A stretch of DNA of 8,638 nucleotides, taken from positions 1 to 8,638 of the forward strand of contig JBASCW010000166.1 in the NCBI GenBank assembly GCA_049651845.1, in the 5' to 3' direction. How positions within the stretch are numbered: position 1 is the stretch's first letter; each line of letters begins with the position of its first letter. The notes under the pieces were generated by a model. That model was not told the origin of the DNA and did not search any database. It was given only the letters and a program-made list of their open reading frames with translations. Positions 1-6,164 of the stretch are shown here, piece by piece. Position numbers and translations under genes: made by a program. The DNA comes from RBG-16-66-20 sp049651845 (GTDB taxonomy: Bacteria > Pseudomonadota > Gammaproteobacteria > Burkholderiales > SG8-39).

Positions 1-25
1 CGCCTCGACGGCTCGCGTCGAGGCG
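1..25. repeat. Perfect 10-bp stem-loop at window edge
   Basis: CGCCTCGACG (1-10) and CGTCGAGGCG (16-25) are exact reverse complements separated by a 5-nt loop. No T-run follows, so it is not a classical intrinsic terminator. It may be the end of an upstream gene's transcript or lie inside an upstream coding region that is cut by the window edge. Confidence 0.6.
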
Positions 26-74
26 GCGGCCGCCCCAGCCGAATTCCCAGCCATTGAATTTCCCGCCCCGCCCC

Positions 75-103
75 GACGGCCGACGAAATCACGTCAGGCC
101 GTC
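75..103. repeat. Strong stem-loop upstream of the oxidase gene
   Basis: GACGGCCGACG (75-85) pairs with CGTC (92-95) and GGCCGTC (97-103), with a single bulged A at 96 and a 6-nt loop (86-91). This is an 11-bp stem. There is no downstream T-tract. Together with the hairpin at 1-25 it suggests transcript-end or mRNA-stability structure between an unseen upstream gene and the oxidase gene, but its role is unknown. The rest of 1-277 holds no gene I can support. Confidence 0.55.
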
Positions 104-248
104 CGCCGGAACCGAGGCCGGGACTGACCCTCGTGCGGGAAGAAGCAAAGCCTCTGGTTGGTGTGCACAAATCGGCGCAACCAGCGCGGCAGATTACTGA
201 GTTGCGATCTAAACCTATGTTTCATTTGTTGTCGCTGTGAGAAGGAAG

Positions 249-269
249 TCTCCCATCGTCATCGGGAGA
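249..269 (+). promoter_or_regulatory. Hairpin covering the oxidase ribosome binding site
   Basis: TCTCCC (249-254) is the exact reverse complement of GGGAGA (264-269), with a 9-nt loop. GGGAG (264-268) is also the best Shine-Dalgarno sequence for the GTG start at 278, with 9 nt of spacing. If the stem forms, the ribosome binding site is partly hidden, so translation could be controlled by RNA structure. The pairing is seen in the sequence; the regulation is inferred. Confidence 0.4.
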
Positions 270-1288
270 TTCGCAGGGTGTCGGACTTCACTTTTCACCG
301 TGTCGGCCGGCTTGTGACGGCCCTGGTCTTGATGGCGGTGCCCGGTTCGTCGTTCGCGCAGGTCGCCATCGGCAACGAACCGGACCCGCTCGTGGACAAC
401 CTCCGGGTCGGGCCCAACGCCTCCGTGGTGGGGATGTGGTCGCCGGTGAGGGGCTGGCCGCTGGTCGGCATCCACGCGACGCTGATGCCCTCCGGCACCG
501 TCATGACATACGGCACGGCCCTCGGCGGGGACGTGCATGACGGGCGCACCTTCGACCTGTGGGACCCGGCCCGGGGCCTCGACGATCCCGCCGCGCACTA
601 CACCCTGCCGAACGCGCAGTTCATCGACAGCTTCTGCAGCGCGGCCGCCTTCCTCAAGTCGGGCGCGATGCTGATCTCCGGCGGCAGTGCCGTGAGCAAC
701 AATTACTCGTCGCGGGCCAGCACCCTGTTCGACCCGAAGACCGCGACGCCGACAGCCGCCGCCTCGCAGCTCGCGTATCAGCGCTGGTACGCCTCGATGC
801 TGACCCTGACGGATGGCCGCATTCTCATCACGGGCGGCGGCGCCCCCTACGTCGTGAACGCTTTTCGCGGGCCTGCCACCGCGATCGCCCAGGGCGACAT
901 CTCGATGACGCCGGAAATCTACACGCCCGGCGCCGGCTGGAGCACGCTGCCCGGTGCGACCAGTCGCGACGCGTTCGGGCCCGACCTCAATCGTTGGTGG
1001 TACCCGCGGATGTGGGTTGCGCCGAACGGCCGGGTCTTCGGGATCTCGGCCGACAAAATGTGGTCGCTCGATCCGAACGGCCGCGGCGCCACCAGAACGG
1101 TCGGCAACTTCAAGACCGGCTTCAATGCCTTCCGGCGGCCGAATACCGGCCCAACCTCGACGGCGGCGATGTTCGATGTCGGGCGGATCCTGCAGGTAGG
1201 CGGCAACGGGGCCTCGAACGAGCATGCCACGCCCTCGAGCGCGGCCGCGACGGTGATCGACATCCGCGGCGCGGCACCCGTCCTCAAC

Positions 1289-1296
1289 CGAGGTGG
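1289..1296 (+). other. Single-base frameshift site in the oxidase gene
   Basis: Upstream family similarity (…AAPVLNR) ends with codon CGA 1289-1291. Downstream similarity (VAPMANPRQW) starts at GTG 1293. Removing one G of the GG at 1292-1293 joins them into one frame, giving the expected family sequence around the blade that leads to the Tyr-His copper ligands. No slippery heptamer or obvious downstream stimulator is seen, so programmed frameshifting is unlikely. The downstream half alone (1293-2624) has no signal peptide and lacks C120 and Y171. Confidence 0.8.
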
Positions 1297-2150
1297 CGCC
1301 GATGGCCAACCCGCGGCAATGGGCGAACTCGACAATCCTCCCCGACGGCACGGTCGCCGTCACCGGCGGCACCCGCTTTGCCGACAATGCGGGCGCCGAC
1401 GCCGTCTACCCGGCCGAGCTCTGGGATCCCCGCACCGGCCGCTGGAAAACGGGCGCGAGCGCGGCCACCTATCGCGGCTACCACTCGGCGGCGGTGCTCC
1501 TGCCCAACGCCACCGTTCTGGTGACCGGCGGGGGCGTTCCCGGACCGGTCACGAACTTCAACGCCGAGATCTACTATCCGCCCTACCTGTTCAGGATGGA
1601 TCAGGGCCGGCAGGTGCTCGCGCCGCGTCCGCGTGTTGCCAGCGTCGATGCCAAGACCTTCGACTACGGCGCGCGGCTGACGGTCTCGCTCGCGGGCGAC
1701 GACAGCATTTCCAGGGTCGCCCTCGTCGCCCTCGGGACGGCGACGCACAGCTTCGACAGCAGCCAGCGCTACATCCCGGCGGCCTTCTCCCAGACTGGCC
1801 GGACGGTGTCGGTGGTGATGCCCGGCAGCCCCAACATCGCTCCTCCGGGCTACTACATGGCCTTCCTCCTCGACGCGGCCGGCGTTCCCTCGAACGGCAT
1901 CATCGTCTCGATCGGCGGGATGGCCGCGCCCGTCGCGGGGCCGGCCGGGAAGGGGCCGATCAAGGCGCAGATCGGCGAGCTTTCGAAGCGCGTCTCGCGC
2001 GGCCGCGACGGCACGACCGTCGTCGTGAACGCCCAGGCCGGGACGCTCTGGCGGCTGACGGGCGGCCAGACCGCCGCGCCGATCCCCGCTCCGAAGCCGA
2101 TGGCGGACGTGGCCGTCGTGACGGCCAACAGCATCTACGGTTTGGCCACC

Positions 2151-2621
2151 GATGGAAGCATCCTGCGCTACAACGGCAATGCGTGGAAGCAGGTCGGGCA
2201 TGGTGGCCGGACGATCTCGGCCTCGGAGGACGGGACGGTCGCCATCACGAACATTGAGGACAACATCTACGTCAAGAACGCCGACGACGACGTGGAGGCC
2301 TGGAGCTACATGCCCGGCGCCGCGCTCCGGGTCGTGCCGATGAGCCGCCTTGCCTACTGGGCGATCGGGATGGACGGCAACGTCCACCGGATCGAGAGAA
2401 GCGGAAAATGGACGCAGGTCGGGGAAAGCGTCGGCGACCTCGCGACAGCCGGAGATGGTCGCATCGCCGTCACCAACAAGTTCACCAACGAGATCTGGAC
2501 GAAGGCCGGCGACGACGTCATCCGGAACTGGCAGCACACTCCGACGAAGGCCATCAGCTTGGCGGTCGCGAGAGGGGGAAGCCTCATCACGGTCGGCCCG
2601 GACGGTAACGTCTATCGGGAG
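2151..2621 (+). repeat. Tectonin-like tandem protein repeats at the C-terminus of the oxidase
   Basis: Two consecutive units can be aligned by eye: DGSILRYNGNAWKQVG (from residue 625) and DGNVHRIERSGKWTQVG (from residue 699). Each is followed by a DG-[TR]-[VI]-A-[VI]-TN motif, an IY/IW strand and a WxxxP-type segment. A third unit begins at residue 775 (DGNVYRE) and the protein ends there. The period is about 74-76 residues. The pattern resembles tectonin/TECPR beta-propeller repeats, which often bind glycans or lipids. A carbohydrate-binding or anchoring role for this oxidase is inference. Confidence 0.55.
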
Positions 2622-2929
2622 TAGCCCCGCCCCTTCGCCGACTAGGCCTTCAAGGCTTTCGCGGTGTCACGCGAGCCGGCGTCTCGGCCCGCAGCCGCTC
2701 TGGCCCGCTGCTTACGACGAGGCTGAGCACGCTTCAGGACCGTGCCGAGTGTGATCAGAAGCCGCTGACGACAAGTCCGCCGTCGGCCCCACCTTCGGGG
2801 ACCATGGCCGCTGGACGCAGGGAGGTCCGTCTCCCGACGCGGCATCCCCGAAACCTTGGATCCTGCGACCCCTTTTTCGACCGCTCCCCCGGCGCTTCCC
2901 GCGTGCGGATGCAACGCCATGCGTTTCGT

Positions 2930-2958
2930 TTGACCGGCCTGTTGGTATTTGGTATGCC
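2930..2958 (+). promoter_or_regulatory. Candidate sigma-70 promoter of the oxc-frc operon
   Basis: TTGACC (2930-2935; 5 of 6 to the -35 consensus) is followed after 17 bases by TATGCC (2953-2958; TAT of the -10 consensus). The predicted transcript would start near 2965, giving a leader of about 135 nt before the oxc ATG. The -10 box is weak, which would fit a promoter that needs an activator or is controlled by the overlapping operator-like repeat. Confidence 0.4.
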
Positions 2959-2960
2959 AG
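2942..2960 (+). promoter_or_regulatory. Operator-like repeat overlapping the oxc promoter
   Basis: TTGGTAT occurs twice in direct tandem (2942-2948 and 2949-2955), and the second copy forms a near palindrome TGGTATGCCA (2950-2959) with one mismatched pair. TGGTA-TACCA-like palindromes are typical of FadR/GntR-family regulator sites, and GntR regulators are commonly linked to CoA-transferase operons. The site covers the spacer and -10 box, a repressor-like position. No regulator gene is present in this window. Confidence 0.35.
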
Positions 2961-3001
2961 CTGTGTCGCAACAAGGCCGGCCGCCCGAGACCGGTCCGCA
3001 C

Positions 3002-3057
3002 GCTGCGCGCGGCGCAGCAGCAGGCGCGAAACGAGCCCGGCCCGACGCCATCGGGCC
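3002..3057 (+). promoter_or_regulatory. Two tandem hairpins in the oxc leader
   Basis: GCTGCGC (3002-3008) pairs with GCGCAGC (3012-3018) around a 3-nt loop. GGCCCGA (3039-3045) pairs perfectly with TCGGGCC (3051-3057) around a 5-nt loop. Both would be in the 5' leader if transcription starts near 2965. Neither is followed by a T-run, and the second ends 43 nt before the ATG. They do not match a riboswitch class that I recognise. In such GC-rich DNA, chance stems are common. Confidence 0.35.
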
Positions 3058-3100
3058 CCGCGCCGGACAAGAGCATCCGCACCACAAGGGAGAACGCCGC

Positions 3101-4861
3101 ATGACCGTCCAGGCCCAGAACATCGACGCGATCACCGCGGGCGCGATGCCCCACGAGGAGCCGGAGCTGACGGATGGCTTCCACCTCGTCATCGACGCGC
3201 TCAAGCTCAACGGCATCGAGACGATCTACAACGTGCCCGGCATCCCGATCACCGATCTTGGCCGTCTGGCCCAGGCCGAGGGTCTGCGGGTCATCTCCTT
3301 CCGCCACGAGCAGAACGCGGGCAACGCCGCCGCGATCGCCGGCTTCCTCACCAAGAAGCCGGGCATCTGCCTCACCGTCTCGGCGCCGGGCTTCCTCAAC
3401 GGCCTGACCGCGCTGGCCAACGCCACCACCAACTGCTTCCCGATGATCCTGATCTCCGGCTCCTCCGAGCGCGAGATCGTCGATCTGCAGCAGGGCGACT
3501 ACGAGGAGATGGACCAGCTCGCCATCGCCAAGCCGGTCGCCAAGGCCGCGTTCCGCGTGCTGCACGCCGCAGACATCGGCGTTGGCATCGCGCGCGCGAT
3601 GCGCGCCGCGGTGTCGGGCCGACCCGGCGGCGTCTACCTCGACCTGCCGGCGAAGCTGTTCGCGCAGAGCATCGATGCCGCGGCCGGAAGGAACTCGCTG
3701 ATCAAGGTCGTGGACCCCGCGCCGCGGCAGATCCCGGCGCCGGATGCGGTGAAGCGAGCGATTGATCTACTTCGTTCCTCAAGAAAGCCATTGATCGTTC
3801 TGGGAAAGGGCGCCGCCTACGCGCAGGCCGATGCGGACATCCAGTCGCTGGTGGAGAAAAGCGGCATTCCCTACCTGCCGATGTCGATGGCCAAGGGCCT
3901 GCTGCCGGACACGCACGAGCAGTGCGCGTCGGCGGCGCGCTCCTTCGTGCTGCCCGCGGCCGACGTGGTGATGCTGATCGGCGCGCGCCTCAACTGGCTG
4001 CTCTCGCACGGCAAGGGCAAGACCTGGGGCGGCAAGGGCCACAAGGACTGGGGCGGCCAGAAGTTCGTGCAGGTCGACATCTCGCCGCAGGAGGCCGACA
4101 GCAACGTGCGCATCGACGCGCCGCTGGTGGGGGACATCGGGTCTTGTGTTTCTCTTCTCTTGAAGGAAATTGATTCCGGTTGGACGAAGCCCCCGGCGGA
4201 GTGGCTCGACGCGATCAGAGACAAGAAGACCGTCAATGTCGCCAAGATGGCGGAGACGCTGGCCAGGAACCCCGCGCCGATGGACTTCCACAGCGCGCTC
4301 AACGTGGTGCGCGATATCGTCAAGGCGAACCCGGAGGCGATGTTCGTCAACGAGGGCGCCAACGCGCTCGACTTCACGCGCAGCATCGTCGACATGTACC
4401 GGCCTCGCAAGCGCATCGACGTCGGCACCTGGGGCATCATGGGCGTCGGCATGGGCTACTGCGTCGCCGCCGCCGTGGTGACGAAGCAGCCGGTGATCGC
4501 GGTCGAAGGCGACAGCGCCTTCGGCTTCTCGGGCATGGAAGTCGAGACCATCTGCCGCTACAACCTGCCGGTCTGCGTGGTCGTGATGAACAATAACGGC
4601 GTCTACAAGGGCACCGACGTCAACCCGCGCGGCGGCGACGTGGCGCCCACGGTGTTCGTCAAGGACGCGCGCTACGAGAAGCTGATGGAGGCCTTCGGCG
4701 GCGTGGGCGCGTACGCGCGCACGCCGGACGAGCTGAGGCAGGCCATGCAGGAAGCCCTGCGCTCGCGCAAGCCCACGCTCATCAACGCCGTCATCGACGA
4801 GACCGCCGGCACGGAAAGCGGCCGCATCACGAGCCTGAACCCGTCGGCGAAGAAGAAGTAG
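3101..4861 (+). CDS. oxc: Oxalyl-CoA decarboxylase
   Basis: This cytoplasmic ThDP- and Mg-dependent enzyme converts oxalyl-CoA to formyl-CoA and CO2, the energy-linked step of oxalate catabolism. At 586 residues it is slightly longer than the Oxalobacter enzyme (568). ATG 3101 is chosen because AAGGGAG (3086-3092) lies 8 nt upstream and family similarity starts soon after. The PYR domain carries the ThDP-activating Glu70 (FRHEQNAG) and Tyr134-Glu135 (QQGDYEEMDQ), which match Glu56, Tyr120 and Glu121 of Oxalobacter with a constant offset of 14. A central Rossmann-like domain follows (about 205-380, RKPLIVLGKGAAYA). The PP domain has the Mg/ThDP motif GDSAFGFSGME (from 470) to NNN (497-499), with Tyr502 beyond. 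The C-terminal SGRITSLNP loop is the segment that closes over the active site in the family. Two AT-richer rare-codon patches (3755-3805, 4139-4180) stand out. It is first in an operon with frc. Confidence 0.97.
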   Translation: MTVQAQNIDAITAGAMPHEEPELTDGFHLVIDALKLNGIETIYNVPGIPITDLGRLAQAEGLRVISFRHEQNAGNAAAIAGFLTKKPGICLTVSAPGFLNGLTALANATTNCFPMILISGSSEREIVDLQQGDYEEMDQLAIAKPVAKAAFRVLHAADIGVGIARAMRAAVSGRPGGVYLDLPAKLFAQSIDAAAGRNSLIKVVDPAPRQIPAPDAVKRAIDLLRSSRKPLIVLGKGAAYAQADADIQSLVEKSGIPYLPMSMAKGLLPDTHEQCASAARSFVLPAADVVMLIGARLNWLLSHGKGKTWGGKGHKDWGGQKFVQVDISPQEADSNVRIDAPLVGDIGSCVSLLLKEIDSGWTKPPAEWLDAIRDKKTVNVAKMAETLARNPAPMDFHSALNVVRDIVKANPEAMFVNEGANALDFTRSIVDMYRPRKRIDVGTWGIMGVGMGYCVAAAVVTKQPVIAVEGDSAFGFSGMEVETICRYNLPVCVVVMNNNGVYKGTDVNPRGGDVAPTVFVKDARYEKLMEAFGGVGAYARTPDELRQAMQEALRSRKPTLINAVIDETAGTESGRITSLNPSAKKK

Positions 4862-4877
4862 TCTTTACCTGGAGACC

Positions 4878-4884
4878 GGAAGGA
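4878..4884 (+). promoter_or_regulatory. Ribosome binding site of frc
   Basis: GGAAGGA ends 8 nt before ATG 4893 and fixes this start. The oxc-frc gap is only 31 nt with no terminator-like hairpin, so the two genes should share a transcript. Confidence 0.6.
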
Positions 4885-4892
4885 AGCAACGC

Positions 4893-6164
4893 ATGGAAGC
4901 GCTCAAAGGCGTACGAATCCTCGACATGACCCACGTGCAGGCGGGCCCGACCTGCTCGCAGCTGCTCGCCTGGATGGGTGCCGACGTGATCAAGTTCGAG
5001 AACCCGGCGGGCGACGCGACGCGCGGCCAGCTGCGCGACGTGCCGAACGCGGACAGCCTCTACTTCACGATGCTCAACTGCAACAAGCGCTCGGTCACCG
5101 TGAACATGAAGAGCGAGGAGGGCAAGCAGGTCTTCGTCGACCTGCTGCAGAAGTGCGACATCATCATGGAGAACTTCGGCCCCGGGGTGCTCGACCGCTT
5201 CGGCTTCAGCTGGGACAGGATCCACGAGCTCAACCCGAAGATCGTGATGGGCTCGATCAAGGGCTTCGGCTCGACGGGCCCCTACGCCGATTTCAAGGCC
5301 TACGAGAACGTCGCGCAGGCGATGGGCGGCGCGATGAGCACCACCGGCGTGCCCGAGGGCCCGCCCTTCGTGACGGGCGCGCAGATCGGCGATTCGGGCA
5401 CCGGCCTGCACCTCGCGATCGGCTTGCTCGCGGCGCTGCGCCAGGCGGAGAAGACCGGGCAGGGGCAGTACGTCGAGGTGGCGATGATGGACGGGGTGAT
5501 GAACCTGTGCCGCGTGAAGTTCCGCGATCACCAGCGCCTGACGCGCCAGTCGCTGTCGGAATACTCGGTGCCGACGCACCAGGGCATGGGCGACGTGCCG
5601 CGCGCCGGCAACGATTCGGGCGGCGGGCAGCTCGGCAACGCGATCCGCTGCAAGCCCGGCGGCCCGAACGACTTCCTCTACATCGTGGTGCAGGAAGCGG
5701 TGTGGAACGCGCTCGCCAAGCGCATCGGGCCCGAGGTCGGCATGCCCGGTCTGGCGACCGATCCCAAGTTCGCCAGCATCGGCGAGCGTCGCAGGAACCA
5801 GGCCTCGATGTGGGAGATCATCGGCGAGTTCGCGCTCAAGCACACCAAGCGCGAGCTGATGGCGATCCTCAATCCGCTCGACGTGCCCTGCGGGCCGATC
5901 ATGAGCACCGAGGATCTCGCCAGCGACGAGCACATCCGGGGGCGCGAGATGTGGGTGGAGCTCGACCATCCGCAGCGCGGCAAGTGGTGGAACGTCGGCA
6001 TGCCGATCAAGCTCTCGGCCTCGCCGGCGGTGATCAAGCGCTCGCCGACGCTCGGCGAGCACACGGACGAAGTCCTCAAGGAGGTTTTGAATTATGAGGA
6101 TTCGAAGATAAAAGCGTTGAGGGGCGCGGGCGCGCTCTCGCTGCCGCCGAAGAAGGCCGCCTGA
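4893..6164 (+). CDS. frc: Formyl-CoA:oxalate CoA-transferase (class III CoA-transferase)
   Basis: It exchanges CoA between formyl-CoA and oxalate, giving oxalyl-CoA (substrate of Oxc) and free formate, in the cytoplasm. The 423 residues are close to the 428 of the Oxalobacter enzyme. Family features in order: N-terminal GVRILDMTHVQAGPTCSQLL with Gln16 (Gln17 in Oxalobacter); NCNKRSV (62-68); ENFGPGVLDRFG (93-104); the catalytic Asp167 in GAQIGDSGTGLH (Asp169 of Oxalobacter); the glycine loop GGGQ (243-246) that covers the active site; PCGP; and the C-terminal LGEHTDEVLKE. Class III enzymes are usually intertwined dimers (family knowledge). Related CaiB/BaiF transferases use other acyl-CoAs, but the glycine loop and the neighbouring oxc make the oxalate assignment strong. 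The last 14 codons of the conserved part (6084-6122) are AT-richer than the rest. The TGA stop shares its A with the ATG of the next gene. Confidence 0.96.
   Translation: MEALKGVRILDMTHVQAGPTCSQLLAWMGADVIKFENPAGDATRGQLRDVPNADSLYFTMLNCNKRSVTVNMKSEEGKQVFVDLLQKCDIIMENFGPGVLDRFGFSWDRIHELNPKIVMGSIKGFGSTGPYADFKAYENVAQAMGGAMSTTGVPEGPPFVTGAQIGDSGTGLHLAIGLLAALRQAEKTGQGQYVEVAMMDGVMNLCRVKFRDHQRLTRQSLSEYSVPTHQGMGDVPRAGNDSGGGQLGNAIRCKPGGPNDFLYIVVQEAVWNALAKRIGPEVGMPGLATDPKFASIGERRRNQASMWEIIGEFALKHTKRELMAILNPLDVPCGPIMSTEDLASDEHIRGREMWVELDHPQRGKWWNVGMPIKLSASPAVIKRSPTLGEHTDEVLKEVLNYEDSKIKALRGAGALSLPPKKAA

Larger units (their letters stand above)
278..2624 (+). pseudogene. Secreted galactose/glyoxal oxidase-like copper-radical oxidase with tectonin-like C-terminal repeats, frameshifted
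   Basis: This family oxidises alcohols or aldehydes with O2 to give H2O2, using one copper and a Cys-Tyr crosslinked radical. The start is taken as GTG 278, because GGGAG sits 9 nt upstream and a signal peptide follows at once (hydrophobic core LVTALVLMAV, SFA|Q cleavage near residue 27). Frame-corrected length is 781 residues. Kelch-like propeller blades (repeated GGR/GG turns) span about residues 30-445. Matches to galactose oxidase ligands are C120 (FCSAAAF), Y171 (RWYAS), Y401-H402 (RGYHS) and H490 (GTATHSF). The GO-like E-set domain (DUF1929 type) covers about 449-548. After it comes a tectonin-like tail (about 560-781). The reading frame changes at 1292: N338-side residues end LNR, and VAPMANPRQWANST continues in the next frame. 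One inserted G explains it, so the gene is either a recent pseudogene or carries a sequencing error. The substrate is unknown. The Trp290-equivalent position is Ala189, unlike true galactose oxidase. Confidence 0.8.
2625..3100. other. 476-base intergenic region without a supported gene
   Basis: No ORF here looks like a real gene. The in-frame extension upstream of oxc (back to 2804) has no family similarity and no good ribosome binding site. The minus-strand reading that ends near 2642 is an Arg/Ala-rich shadow running back through oxc. A short inverted repeat GGGAG/CTCCC lies at 2820-2824/2831-2835. The last 170 bases hold the candidate promoter, operator and leader hairpins of oxc, listed separately. 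No convincing intrinsic terminator follows the oxidase stop. Confidence 0.6.

Noticed and set aside
1285..1300. Programmed ribosomal frameshifting in the oxidase gene
   Set aside because: No slippery heptamer, stop codon arrangement or stimulatory Shine-Dalgarno is visible; a simple insertion explains it.
1293..2257. Continuation of the first oxidase frame past the frameshift
   Set aside because: After 1292 the translation turns Arg/Gly-rich and loses all similarity, while the neighbouring frame continues the family.
2645..2660. GCCTT/AAGGC followed by TTT after the oxidase as an intrinsic terminator
   Set aside because: The arms leave a loop of only one base, so the stem would be too short to be credible.
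2804..3100. In-frame upstream extension of oxc by 99 codons
   Set aside because: No family similarity, no ribosome site at 2804, and a good Shine-Dalgarno and family start at 3101. The stretch also holds the promoter candidate.
2642..3565. Long minus-strand ORF over the intergenic region and the 5' part of oxc
   Set aside because: Most of it is antisense to oxc with His/Arg/Asp-rich shadow composition, and the tail is Arg/Ala-rich without a recognisable family.
4827..6062. Minus-strand ORF of 411 codons opposite frc
   Set aside because: Shadow of frc caused by high GC at third codon positions; the + strand frame has clear catalytic residues.
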